Source of the DNA: Zingiber officinale
Taxonomy: Eukaryota > Streptophyta > Magnoliopsida > Zingiberales > Zingiberaceae
Direction: 5' to 3'
DNA: 64,000 nucleotides
Assembly: GCF_018446385.1 (NCBI RefSeq)
Contig: NC_055996.1
Coordinates: 13,627,317 to 13,691,316 of the forward strand
The notes beneath the pieces were generated by a model. The model had not been told where the DNA came from, did no database searches, and worked only from the letters and a program-made list of their open reading frames with translations. The position numbers were made by a program, and so were the translations under genes. This document shows, one piece after another, positions 12,536 to 24,160 of the stretch (position 1 is its first letter; each line of letters opens with the position of its first letter).

Positions 12536-13835
12536 CTATTCTATAAAACACAACCCTAATTGTCTTCTTAGGTTACTAAATTCTGCTTCAGGTAATGGTT
12601 TAGTAAAAATATCTGCCAAGTTAGATTTTGATTCAATATAATTAAGTTTAATATTTCCTTTGGACACATGATCCCTAATGAAGTGATGTTTAACCTCTAT
12701 ATGTTTAGTTCTAGAGTGATGAATTGGATTTTTAGTTAGGTTTATAGAACTTATATTATCAATGTAGGTTTTTACATTTTTATAATCTAGATTAAAGTCT
12801 TTTAATGTATGGGGCATCCATAGCAATTGGGCTACGCATTCGTCCATTGCTATGTATTTGGCTTCAGTGGTAGATAAGGCCACACATTGTTGCTTACAGC
12901 TAAACCAACTAACTAAAGATGATCCTAGCAATTGGCATTCTCCACTAGTACTCTTTCTGTCTAACTTACATCCAGCATAATCTGAATCAGAATACCCAAC
13001 CAAGTCAAATTGTGAAGTTCTAGGGTACCACATTCCTACACTAATAGTTCCTTTTAAATATTTAATAATTCGTTTAACCAAGGATAAATGTGACTCTTTT
13101 GCACAAGTTTGGTAGTGGGTGCACATACTTACTGCAAATAAAATATCAGGTCTACTTACAGTTAAGTAGAGTAAACTACCTATCATGCTTCTATAATATT
13201 TTAAGTCAACGGGTGTACCATTTTCGTCACTATCAAGATTAATGTTACTTGTCATAGGTGTTTTAAGTTCTTTAGAGTTTTCCATACCAAATTTTTTAAG
13301 AAGATCTTTTGTGTACTTAGTTTGATCTACATAGTTACCATCTTTAGTTTGTATAATTTGAAGACCTAAAAAATAAGTTAATTCACCAACTAAACTCATT
13401 TCAAATTCATTTTCCATTAAAGTTACAAATTCCTTTAAGAATTTTGAGTTGGTTGAACCAAATACAATATCGTCAACATAAACTTGAGCAATGAAAATGT
13501 CTGAGTTAAAGGTCTTAATAAAAAGTGTAAGATCAATTTGCCCTTCTTTAAACCCTTTAGATTTTAAAAAACTAGACAGTCTCTCATACTAAGCCCTAGG
13601 TGTTTGTTTTAGTCCATATAATGCCTTTTTTAGCTTAAAGACATAGGTTGGGTTTTCTATATCCTTAAAACTAGGTGGTTGACTTACGTAGACTTCTTCC
13701 TTAATATATCCATTTAAAAAGGAAAATTTAACATCCATTTGGTATAACTTGAAACCTTTAAATGCTGCGTAGGCAAGCAACATTCGAATTGATTCAAGTC
13801 TGGCTACTGGAGCATAAGTCTCGTCGTAATCTAGT
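12536..13835 (-). pseudogene. pol of element A, 3' part: reverse transcriptase and RNase H
   Basis: Read on the minus strand, this is the copia RT from the LLAYAAFKGFKLYQMDV segment onward. It includes the active-site YVDD motif near 13,480-13,490, then the connection and the RNase H domain of the 293-residue open frame (SDSDYAGCKLDRKSTSG, SKQ-like block, ADIFTKPL near the end). One in-frame TAG replaces a Trp codon next to the ALYGLKQTPRA block at about 13,590. The upstream part of the same domain resumes at 21,653, on the other side of element B. The lineage looks SIRE-like from the motif style and large LTRs. This copy is non-functional. Confidence 0.9.
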
Positions 13836-13840
13836 CCTTC

Positions 13841-14864
13841 TGTAAGACCGTTAGATTCGATAGAGGGGGGGGTGAATATCGATTCGAAAATCTCGAGTTA
13901 AAACGCAGCGGAAAAGTAAAGAAGTAAAGAGATGAACACTGTTGATTTTTACTTCGTTCGGAGCCTGTGACGACTCCTACTCGAAGGCCCGTACTCCTTG
14001 AGTACTTTCGTTGGGCAATTCACTAGCAATTCGGATAATTACAGTTTACGTACAAATATTGCTAATGAAAAAGAAAGAAAACAAAGCTATCCGACAAACA
14101 ATGAATTAAAAAGAGAGCCGGAGTGAGTCGTCGGAGCTTTGTGAATGTTGTTGGAGCGCAGAGCAGCAGAGTGATTGGACTCAGAGTTCTCAGAAGACTG
14201 ATGTTTTGAAGCTCCTGCCTGGGGCTTCTTTTATATGCTGCTCCGGGCGCCCTGGCGCCTGGAATGTAACGTAGCACTCCCAACGCATGCTCCAAGTGTC
14301 AACGTCGTCACAGGGATAAATTTGCCTCCGGCGGATCCTTCACCGGACTCAGCGCCGGGCCATTCGGCGCCGGACTTTTCCTACCCGCAAAGCAGTTAGT
14401 CCGAGGCAAATAAACCTGCTTTGTTAGCACATTTTACTGTGCGCTCGAATAAAATTAGCATCAGTATGACTTAGATTCGTCTTTCCGGAATCTAGTCACG
14501 ATCTCGACTTAGATATCCGAAATGGATCTAAGCGGATCGACGCCTAATGTTCCTTCCGGGAGCGTCCTCAGATCCTCCCCTCCGGTGACTTACCTCACTT
14601 ACACCGCGTCCGGTCGACCCGTCGGACTTCTTCTGCGTCCGGTCAGCCCGTCGACCGGCTTGGACTTCTCGCCTATTCGGTCCCCGTCGACCTTGGACTT
14701 CGCGTCCGGTCAGCCGTCGACCGCTTGGACTTCTCGCCACTATCCGGTCACCTAGGACTTTTCCTGCACACTTGATAAAAGTGTCAGACAACAACACAAC
14801 TAACTTAACCCATTTGTCATTCATCAAAACCTGGGTTAGACCGTTAGTGCTACCCGCACCAACA
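13841..14864 (-). repeat. 3' LTR of element B
   Basis: It is a 1,024-bp LTR. On the minus strand the U3 part holds repeats around GGGCGCC/GGCGCC (14,240-14,270), followed by TATAAAA at about 14,228-14,238. The first 500 bp of the plus-strand sequence correspond to R-U5. It differs from the 5' copy mainly by short insertions and deletions. Confidence 0.85.
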
Positions 14865-14881
14865 ATCTCCCCCTTTTTGAT
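14865..14881 (-). other. Polypurine tract of element B
   Basis: The minus strand reads ATCAAAAAGGGGGAGAT immediately before the 3' LTR. It is the same tract type as in elements A and D. Confidence 0.8.
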
Positions 14882-16195
14882 GGAATGACAACCTGGTTAA
14901 GTTAGTGAAAGCATATGTACGAAACAACATGCATTTGTGTGGTTTTAAAGTTAGTTTGAGTTTTCAAATTGGTTTAGCTAACTTAACCACCTAACCCTCC
15001 TCCCCCTTTGGCATTCATCAAAAAAGAACAAGGGTAAATAAGCATAGTGTTTAAGTTACCTAATCATGAAAAATAACTGAGTTTGGTTCAAAATTCAAGG
15101 ATAAAAGTACACTCTTTAAATCCAAGAAAAATCAATTTGACTTTGGGGGAGCTTAAAAAAACTTGTTTAACGCATTTGTTCTTTAGCTTTTGAAAATTTG
15201 CTAAGTGTAGATTGTCTAATTTTCAATCATAAGTGTATAAGGTCTAATGTTTCAAACCAAATTTCCAAAACAAGTTTGAGAAAATATATTTTCAAAACTG
15301 ATTTATTTTTCAACACTAAGTTTGTAAAAGATTCAATTTTCAAAATCAAAGAAAATGATTTTGAGAAGCTTAGTTTGTAAAATTTAGCTTTGAAATTAAG
15401 ATCATATTTTTAGAATGTGTTTGTAAAATTTGTTTTCTAAAATCAAATTTTCAAAGTGTAAAAGTGTTAAACCCATGGTTTAAAATACTTGAAAAGGTCA
15501 GTTTTCAAAGACTAGGAAAAATGGATAATAAGTTTGTGAGGTAAAAGAATTTCACAATTTTAAACAAGTTGTTTTTAAACTTTGATTTTCAAAATTAAGT
15601 TTAAAATTCAATTTGGAAAACTAAAGTAGTTTTATTTCTCCCCCTGAAATTGATACTTAACTCTAACCAGCTGTCTAACCAATTAGGTACTAACTAACTA
15701 TCAGAAGATAGTAGCTTTCACTAGGTTAGTCAGATTAAGGAAATTATAATCAGTCAGTGTTTGACTTGACTGATGAACTTTAATCTGATTAATATCTGAA
15801 TTGTATTTAACGTCCAAACTTATGTTGATGCACTGAAATAAGCATCTTAAGTCCAGACAGTTGGCCTATGCATCTCACCCCTTTCTATGTTTGTCAAACA
15901 CAAGCAAGGTAACCCTAGGGTGTTGGTGAGATGCTCAAAAACTAGTCCTATGGGTACATGCTTTCTAAGGATGTAAACCTAGTCTAAGGCCAAAACTGTT
16001 TTTGAAAATCTAAAAATGGAAAGTTTGAAAACAAACAAGTTTAGCCTATAAGTTGGTGAAATCAATTTCGAAAGTATTTTTGAGATTTCCTAGTCTATTA
16101 AGATAGAACATATTCAATGTAAGTTTGAAATGCCACTAGATAAATCCAAAATATTTTACAAATAGTGTAGCTACAGAAGTAAGTCATCACTAAAG
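14882..16195 (-). other. Non-coding 3' region of element B
   Basis: AT-rich sequence between the second ORF's stop and the polypurine tract. No convincing ORF. Segments such as GATGCACTGA.ATAAGCATCT (15,830) and GTGAGATGCTC (15,925) resemble the corresponding region of element A near 12,260-12,370. A and B therefore share their 3' non-coding region even though they differ in pol. Confidence 0.6.
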
Positions 16196-17446
16196 CTACT
16201 GAGATGATGAAGGGGGTGGTCCAGATCCCAAGGATCGAAGAAGTGCCATCAGCTCAGTGTGGCGGGTGTCCCCGGCAGCTCGTAACTCGGCAACCTCTCG
16301 CTGTATGTCCCGATGAAAGTCGGAGTTCTCCTGCTGGAGACTCGCCATGGCTCTCTCTAGTCCGGTCATACGGTCGGCTAGAGTGCGGGGAGCGTGTCGT
16401 GGTGCTCGAGCTGGGGGTGGTGGTGGAGCCGGTGCGGCTTCCTCCGGAAATAGTGCGAGCATGAACTCGTCCATCTGTGCGTCTGGATCGGGCTGGTGCT
16501 GTGCCCCCCTCCGCCAAGTCATAGTCCCATCATCTCTATCTACCTGCATGCCGGCTAGGGAAAAGTTCCGAGAGGATATAACATCGAACTCGGTCATATG
16601 GGCAACGTCTCCTCTAGTGACATCAATGTGCAGCGAGGACATATAGGCTGTCAGAATGTGACCAAATGGCATATGGACTCGACTGTCAGTCACGTATCCG
16701 GCTGAGTAAATGATGGTGGAAAAGATATGTAGGCTAATGTCAATCTCTAACCTATGAATCAGGGCATAAAGTAGGAATGAATGGAATGGGCGCATCAGAG
16801 CGATGTCCCGAGTGGTCAGTGGTAAAATGCAAAGAACTACAACCCTATAAAGAGCGTAGTCCTGCACTCTAAGTTCTACTGACCTAAACTGTGTCACAGT
16901 GGGATCTCTCGCTCCCCCAAAAAAATACGAATACATCGTATCGAGAGTAATATGTGAGTAGGGATCGTCGAACGGTAGATCCCTCGGAGGATAGCATAAA
17001 AAGGGGCAAGTAGAAGGACGCAACTCTAAAAACTCTCGGATAGTCGTAGGGGAAAATACGATATCAGTGCCTGCCGCCCTAGTGGTATAGGTGAAGTCGT
17101 CTACTTTTACTAGGTTATTGCAAAATTCGGCACATAGACTTATGTTTATTGGACTGGTACATTCGACAAGGTTCCTTAAATTGTAGTGGCCTATAACCTC
17201 TAAGGCAGAGGGACATGACCTTAGGAAGAACGCTCTATCTATGCAAGTAGTCCTAATGGCCTTATAAATGGTGGACTCAAATTTAATCCTAAGTTCGTCT
17301 GTGGGAAACCTAGGGTCTGTACTAGCATTGGAGGGTCCAGCACCAGTATTTGTTCGTTTCCTACTGTATATAAAGAATACTTAAAAAAAATTTAGAAGAC
17401 AGAAGAAATTTTTAGAGAGTGGAAGAGTGTTTTACCGAGGAGCCAT
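16196..17446 (-). CDS. Second ORF of element B: plant-transposon-protein-like, two exons
   Basis: The ATG is at 17446. Exon 1 is 17446-17436, an intron lies at 17435-17364 (72 bp, GT...TATACAG), and exon 2 is 17363-16196, giving 392 aa with no internal stop. The start reads MAPRRKRTNTG. The body has the block DPRFPTDELR, an H.TLD.MY..FF motif, and a repeated hydrophobic pattern. The C-terminal third is Pro-rich (PPPPP near residue 318) and then a predicted coiled coil (LERAMASLQQENSDFHRDI). The intron sits after two bases of the Arg codon, exactly as in element C. It resembles the 'putative plant transposon protein' family (recalled). Catalytic residues are not recognised and the function is unknown. 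An open frame in an element whose gag is degraded is notable. Confidence 0.7.
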
Positions 17447-17579
17447 CGAAGAAAAAAAATATATAGATTTGACGACCTCGGTTGAATCGCAACAGCGTCG
17501 TCACCGGAAGAAGATTTTGATTTAGAGTACTTTCGCACTGAGGTTCAAAGTGAACCTTGGCAAAAGTGAGAGGGAGTGG

Positions 17580-17700
17580 GGCAGATGTTGGGGGCGCCTG
17601 CTGCTCCTTATTTATAGGGGACTCCGGGCGCCCGGGGATGCTGGGGCGAGGCGCCCGGCCCGGGCGCCCCCGACCAGAATACCAGGGGCGCCCGCCCCTA
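17580..17700 (-). promoter_or_regulatory. Putative internal promoter of element B
   Basis: On the minus strand, a run of GGGCGCC-type palindromic motifs (17,625-17,700) is followed by CTATAAATAA at 17,617-17,608. The ATG of the second ORF is about 160 bp downstream. B's LTR has the same order: GGCGCC motifs, then CATATAAAAGA at 14,228-14,238 and again near 20,986-20,996. Confidence 0.5.
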
Positions 17701-17716
17701 GTTTTGGACTTCCTTT

Positions 17717-18233
17717 TTTTTTTTTTTTTTGAAATTAATTTAAGTTAAAGTTTTTTTTTTTTTTTGAAAAAAAATTTAAGTTAAAATTTTGAAAATAATT
17801 TTTAAGTTTAAAATTTTTAAGTTAAAATTTTGAAAATAATTTTTAAGTTTAAAATTAAAGTTTTTAAGTTAAAACTTTGAAAATAATTTTTAAGTTTAAA
17901 ATTTTGAAGATAATTTTTAAGTTTAAAATTAAAGTTTTTAAGTTAAAATTTTGAAAATAATTTTTAAGTTTAAAATTTTGAAGATAATTTTTAAGTTAAA
18001 ATTTTGAAAATAATTTTTAAGTTTAAAATTAAAGTTTTTAAGTTAAAATTTTGAAAATAATTTTTAAGTTTTGAAAATAATTTTTAAGTTAAAATTTTGA
18101 AAATAATTTTTAAGTTTAAAATTTTGAAGATAATTTTTAAGTTTAAAATTAAAGTTTTTAAGTTAAAATTTTGAAAATAATTTTTAAGTTTTGAAAATAA
18201 TTTTTAAGTTAAAATTTTGAAATTAATTTTTAA
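17717..18233. repeat. AT-rich tandem array in element B
   Basis: Imperfect tandem copies of a unit like AATTTTGAAAATAATTTTTA with longer variants, starting with two T-runs at 17,716-17,765. It lies between the gag 3' flank and the internal promoter, at the same place as in element C. Confidence 0.85.
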
Positions 18234-18721
18234 AGCCTTATTCATCTCACCCGAACTATATTATTAATCAGGGAAACCTATGGTTTTGTGAGATGAAATT
18301 GGTTTGATTATAGAGTTTTGGTTTAACTAGTGTTAGATTCAGACTTAGCTTTGGTTTCCACAAATAGGCATTCTTCGGATAAACTTCTAAGCTTGGTGAG
18401 TCTCATGGACATCATTAGAAGTAACCAACCTTTCGAAGTTTTCCGAATAGTCCTATCCACGGAACTTAGTACTAAATCTTGGTCTAACTGGTTAGGATTC
18501 GTTTAAGGGTAGCTTCGGTCAGTTCCACTTGGCCAAATGCACCAGATCGAAGCCATATCTTTCTAGACATGCGATGCCCAAGCTTCCTAACGACTATCAT
18601 CCAAAAACTTCACGGTACCATGAGTCAAGTTAAACTTGGTCTCTTTTTACTAATCCATTACCTGTCGGGTTAGTTTGTTTTGGGTTACCACTGCCGGGTA
18701 TGTTAGTTTTGGAGGTGCCGG

Positions 18722-20392
18722 CTATTCGGAGCCTCCCGAATTATTGGCCCTTAATTTAGATTTTGGGTTTGTGTCGATTCTTTTATAGTTATAACCAACT
18801 TGGTGATAATCTAAATTTTGTTGAGTTTTGAATTTTGATTTTAAGTTAAATTTATATTTTAGTTTTTGATCTGATTTATTCAAGTTTATATAATGTATTT
18901 TATCTTTAGGTATATAGAATTGATTAAGTCCTACTTGCGTGGTTAAGCACGCTTTCGGGACCCAAGCTTGTTTAGTTGCTTTGTGTTGGGTTAATAATGA
19001 TTTAAAGGTTTTGTTTGAGTTTGACGTATATCCAAGTCCGGTTTTATTATAGCATGCCTTTTGGTTATTTAGAATTAAATCTAAATTTTTAGATCTTGTT
19101 GTGAATTTTTCCAACAATTCTTTTAACTTATTAATTTCATTTTTTAATGATAAATTCTCCTCCTCAAGTGTTCGATCTTGAGTTGGATTCGAATTTTTTA
19201 ATTGTTCCTTGAGGTTTTGATTTTCCTCAAGAAGCGATTTATTTTCATTTTCCAACTTAACTACTTTTTTATTTAAACACGAGATAATTCTAAAGAATTT
19301 ACGATTTAAGTTTAGGTATACCTCTTCGGAACCTTCGGAAACGAGTGCGGACTCGTGGCTCGATTCGGGTTCGGACCCGTCTTCCGATTCCTCTGATTCG
19401 TCTTCCGTTTCAGCTTCGCGAGCCATCAGCGCGAGGTGACTTTGGTGCTTTTGCCTTTCTCCCTCCGATTCGTCTGAGGAGGAATCGTCCCATGTTGCTT
19501 TGAGGGCTTTCTTCTTTGTTGACTTTGGTTTGTCAAGTTTCAATCTTGGGCATTCATTCTTGTAGTGCCCCTTTTTGTTACATCCGAAACATGTGACATT
19601 TCTTGAGTCGGCTGGCGAACTGATCTTCTGAAGATCCTGTTTGCTGAAGCTTCTCTTTTTCCTGGTGAACATTTTCCTTACCAGGTTCACCAGGTGTTCT
19701 TCGTCTTCAGAGTCTTGATCGGAATCTTCTTCAGATTCGGGTTTGTTCTTCTTTTCAGGAACCTGCAAATAAAGCTACACCTTTCTCGACCCGGCGTTAG
19801 TTTGCTCATGAAGTTCTAATTCACGAAGAGTTCATCCAATTTTAATTTAGATAAATTTTTGAAATTTTGTAGGCATCTCGATTGATGCCCACAAATTGTT
19901 TCCGGAAAAGCATTTAACGCGTACTGATTAAGTCTCGGTTCTCCATTTGGTGGCCTATCGCGTGGAGACCGTTGAGGATATGTTTGACCCTCGCGTGGAG
20001 TGACTTGCCGTTTCTCCTTCCTGCATTTTATATTAAAAATTTTATTTAACAGCAAATCTCTTTTTGTTACCTTTGCGTCGCTTGTTCCTGTAGTTTGATC
20101 GGTTTATCCCAAAGCTCCTTAAGCGTTTTCATGTGGTCCGACCGTTCAGTTCTTCTCGTGTTAGTCCGATGTAGAGTATTGATGGCTTTGTTTTCAATTG
20201 ATGCCTTTTCTTTATATCATTTGTCCATTCTTGAGGGTCTACTATTTTCCGGAGTTGTCTCTGGAATTTTGTAAGCCTTTGTGACGCACATCCATTGGTC
20301 GTAGATCTTCATGTAGACCTCCATTCTCCTCTTCCACGAAAAGTCATCCCGTTGAATAGGGGAGGTGTGCTAAAGCCTTCTTGTTGAGACAT
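18722..20392 (-). pseudogene. gag of element B: N-terminal half degraded, C-terminal half open
   Basis: The start ATG is at 20392 (MSQQEGFSTPPLF). The DUF4219/UBN2-like half (20,390-19,770) has several stops and frame changes from small deletions. The last 348 codons (19,768-18,722) are open. They contain an acidic linker, one intact zinc knuckle CFGCNKKGHYKNEC, an acidic region, a long coiled coil rich in Leu/Glu/Asn, and a C terminus with a KTGLGY motif and AWVPKACLT. The homologous gag proteins are in elements A and C. It would package RNA in particles if intact, but as it stands it is non-functional. Confidence 0.85.
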
Positions 20393-20600
20393 CTTATCCT
20401 GCACACACTAAATTAACTGGAAAAAAATCCCAAGACTTCGTCTTGGATTAGCAATCGGGAGAAATAGAAACTCTAAGTTGGTGTTGTACCAATTTTGATT
20501 TTAAATGCAAAAAAACTTCCAAAAGATAATAATATCAGTTTGGAATTGTTAAAAAATGATTTCACCCCTCGATTGGTGGTTGCACCAAATCGAGGCTACT

Positions 20601-20612
20601 GCTCCGATACCA
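20601..20612 (-). other. Primer-binding site of element B
   Basis: The minus strand reads TGGTATCGGAGC, one mismatch from the initiator tRNA-Met complement, two bases inside the 5' LTR. Confidence 0.85.
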
Positions 20613-20614
20613 CT

Positions 20615-21647
20615 TGTAGGACCGTTAGATTCAATAGAGGGGTGAATATCGATTCGAAAATCTCGAGTTAAAACGCAGCGGAAAAGTAAAGAAGAGATGA
20701 ACACTTGATTTTTACTTGTTCGAACTGTGACTCCTACTCGAAGGCCCGTACTCCTTGAGTACTTTCGTTGGGCAATTCACTAGCAATTCGGATAATTACA
20801 GTTTACGTACAAATATTGCTAATGAAAAAGAAAGAAAACAAAGCTAACCGACAAACAATGAATTAAAAAGAGAGCCGGAGTGAGTCGTCGGAGCTTTGTG
20901 AACGTTGTTGGAGCGCAGAGCAGCAGAGTGATTGGACTCAGAGTTCTCAGAAGACTGATGTTTTAAAGCTCCTGCCTGGGGCTTCTTTTATATGCTGCTC
21001 TGGGCGCCTGGATCCCCTCCGGGCGCCTGGAATGTGACGTAGCACTCCCAACCAGCATGCTCCAAGTGTCAACGTCGTCCTGGGGATAAAATTTGCCTCC
21101 GGGCGCCCAGACCCCCACTGTTTCCTACCTGCAAAACAGTGTTAGTCCGAGACAAATAAACCCTGCAGCACAGTTTGTTTAGCTTCAGATACACTGAAAA
21201 AAAGAGCATCAAAGTATGACTTAGATTCCGTCTTTCCGAGACCGAATCTAGTCACGATCTCGACTTAGATATCCGAAATGGATCTAAGCGGATCGGCGCC
21301 TAATGTTCCCTTCAACGCGTCCTCATGATCCTCCCCTCGATGACTTACCTCACTTACGCGGACGTCCGGTCCAGCCCGTCGACCCATCGGACTTCTTGCC
21401 AGCGTCCGGTCAGCCCGACCCACTTGGACTTCTCGCCTCATGTCAACTCCCTAGTGGACTTCTCGCCAAGCGTCCGGTCAGCCCGTCGACCCGCTTGGAC
21501 TTCTCGCCAGCTATCTGGTCAGCCCGTCGACCTAGCTGGACTTTTCCTGCACACTTGATAAAAGTGTCAGACAACAACACAACTAACTTAACCCATTTGT
21601 CATTCATCAAAACCTGGGTTAGACCGTTAGTGCTACCCGCACCAACA
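20615..21647 (-). repeat. 5' LTR of element B
   Basis: It is a 1,033-bp LTR with the same ends as the 3' copy. TATAAAA lies near 20,986-20,996 on the minus strand with GGGCGCC motifs upstream. Relative to the 3' copy it lacks several short stretches (for example around 20,700-20,740) and keeps others that the 3' copy lacks (around 21,000-21,120). Confidence 0.85.
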
Positions 21648-21652
21648 CCTTC

Positions 21653-23340
21653 GACTTGACTGAAGCCCTTGGCTACTAAACGAGCTTTATTCCTTAAGAT
21701 TTCACCTTGATCATCTAATTTATTCCTAAATACCCATTTAGTGTCTATGACTGTCTTACCTTTTGGTCGAGGTACTAAATCCCAAACCTGACTCCTTTCA
21801 AATTGATTTAACTCTTCTTGCATTGCAATTACCTAGTCAGGTTCTGTTAATGCATCATTTATGTTTTTTGGTTCAATTTTAGATATTAGTGCTATTTGAC
21901 TTAGGTTTCTAAAAGTAGATCTGGTTTGAACCCTTAATTCAGGATTTCCTATGATTTGGTCAACTGGATGATTAGGGTTAGATTTTAATATTCGTGGATT
22001 AGAATTGCCAAAATGTTTGGTTTGTGTTAATTTTTCTTCTTCTTCTTGATTAACGGAATCATGTTGATTAATTGAAATATTGTCATTTTCATTAAAGGTT
22101 ACATTGGTGGTTTCCTCAATTTTCAAAGTAGATTTATTATAAATCCTATAAGCTCTACTTATAGTTGAATAGCCAAGAAAGATTCCTTGATTAGTTTTCG
22201 GAGTAAATTTTCCTAAGTAATCCTTAAGGTTTAAAATATGCACATGACAAACAAAGATTTTAAAATATTTTATGTTAGGAATTTTGTTAAAATAAATTTC
22301 ATAAGATGTTTTATTTTGATCTTTATTAATTATAATTCGATTTTGGACATAACAAGTTGTACTAACAGCTTCAGCCCAAAAATAATTAGGTAGATTGTAT
22401 TCATTTAACATTGTTCGTGCAGCCTCTTGTAAAGTTCTGTTTTTACGTTCAACTAGGCTATTTTTTTATGACACGAAAACTCATGGTGATAACCATTTTC
22501 TAGGCATAAATTAGTAAAATTTTGATTTTTGAATTCTCCTCCATTATCACTTCTGATTTTCTTGATTTTAATTTCTTTATCATTTTCAATTTGTTTACAG
22601 AAATTTCTAAAAGTTTCAAAAGTTTCATATTTATTAGATAAGAACTTAACACAAGTATATTTAGAGCAGTCATCAATAATGACTAGGCAATAAAGACTTT
22701 CATTTAGTGATTTAATTCCATAAGAGTCAAATAAGTCCAAATGTAAAAGGTCAAGAATTCTATTGGTTCTAATTTGATTAGTAGGTTTGTGAGTTGATTT
22801 AATTTGTTTTCCTTGTTGACAAGAATTACAAAATTTATTTATAGGATTTCCTAATTTTGGCAAGCCCTTGACTAATCCACTTTTGTTTAATTTTAGTAAA
22901 TTTCTAAAGTGGGTGTGAGCTAATATCCTATGTCACAACCAAGTTTCATCATGATTTGTTAAAAAACATTTGGGTAGCGTTTTAGGTAGATGAATTGAGT
23001 ATATATTTTTTTATCTCTAAAGCCTTTTAATGATATATTAGATGAGTCATTGTAACTTATTAAGCATTTAGAAGATAAAAATTTAACCTTAAATTCTAAA
23101 TCACAGAGTTGACTTATATTAAGCAAATTATATTAAAAATGTTCAACAAGTAAAACTTTTTTAATTGAAATGTTAGCCTGTAATTGAATTTCACCTGTGT
23201 CGATTACCTTCAGTTTGTCATTATTTCCAAAGACAACTGATCCTAGATTTTTGAATTTGATATTAGCAAATTTGTGTTGATCCCCAGTCATGTGTCTGGA
23301 GCAGCCGCTGTCCAAGATCCATTTATCGAAAGCTTTGGAC
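21653..23340 (-). pseudogene. pol of element A, 5' part: protease, integrase, start of RT
   Basis: On the minus strand the order is: an aspartic protease segment with the DSG active-site triplet (MDSGCSRHMTGD, 23,315); the integrase zinc-binding CNSCQQGK block; the integrase core with IRSDNGGEF near 22,540; and the integrase C-terminal frame starting LNEYNLPNYFWAEAV (22,411). RT follows, beginning with the ELNQFERSQVWDLVPRP block and ending at KGFSQVEG where element B is inserted. The frame breaks near 22,460 and at least twice between 22,860 and 23,330. Protease would cut the polyprotein and integrase would insert the DNA copy in the nucleus. This copy is dead. Confidence 0.9.
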
Positions 23341-23479
23341 TCCTACATAAAACATAGGATTTTAAAAAAAAAGTTTCGCTAATAGATGATTTTAAGTATG
23401 TAGGTAAATTTTTAGATTCTATTGGTATTATTGATAAGTTTAATAAGTCTGATCAGGTTTTAAAAATGATTAAGGTTTA

Positions 23480-24160
23480 ATAGGTTTAAAAATAATTTTA
23501 ATTAAGTGTTTTTTTAAAAAAATAATTTTAATTAAGTTTTTTTTTAAAAAATAATTTTAATTAAGTTTTTTTTTAAAAAATAATTAAGTTTTTTAAAAAA
23601 TAATTTTAATTAAGTTTTAAAGATAATTTTAATTTAGTTAAGTTTTTAAAATAAATTTAATTTTAAAATAATTTAAGTTTTTTTAAAAATAAATTTAATT
23701 AAGTTTTTTTTAAAAAAAAATAATTTTAATTAAGTTTTAAAATAATTTTAATTATTTTTTTTAAAAATAATTTTAATTAATTTAATTTAATTTTTAAAAA
23801 TAATTTTAATTAAGTTTTTAAGATAAATTTAATTTAATTAAGTTTTTAAAATAATTTTAATTAAGTTTTTTAAATAATTTTAATTAATTTTTAAAATGAA
23901 TTTTTTAAATAATTTTAATTAATTTTTTAAATAATTTTAATTAATTTTTTAAATAATTTTAATTAATTTTTTAAATAATTTTAATTTAAAATAAATTTTT
24001 AAATAATTTTAATTAAGTTTTTAAAATAATTTTAATTAAGTTTTTAAAATAATTTTAATTAATTTTTTAAATAATTTTAATTAAGTTTTTAAAATAAATT
24101 TAATTTTAAATAAATTTTTTAAAATAATTTAAGTTAAGTTTTTAAAATATTTTTAATAGG
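23480..24160. repeat. AT-rich tandem array in element A
   Basis: Imperfect tandem copies of a unit like TTTTAAATAATTTTAATTAA lie between protease and gag. Elements B and C carry comparable arrays in the same position after gag, although what follows them differs. Confidence 0.85.

Larger units (their letters stand above)
13841..21647 (-). mobile_element. Element B: pol-less LTR retrotransposon inserted in element A pol
   Basis: The direct-repeat LTRs are 13,841-14,864 and 20,615-21,647, both starting TGTAAGACCG/TGTAGGACCG and ending CCGCACCAACA. The target duplication CCTTC is exact at 13,836-13,840 and 21,648-21,652, and A's RT frame reads across when B is removed. Internal order on the minus strand is primer site, degraded gag, AT-rich array, palindrome plus TATA, spliced second ORF, polypurine tract. 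No protease, integrase or RT is present. The organisation matches element C although the LTR family differs. Confidence 0.9.

Noticed and set aside
16204..16646. Plus-strand and alternative minus-strand frames over the end of element B's second ORF
   Set aside because: Overlap the Pro-rich and coiled-coil coding region in other frames; the spliced minus frame is supported by homology with element C.
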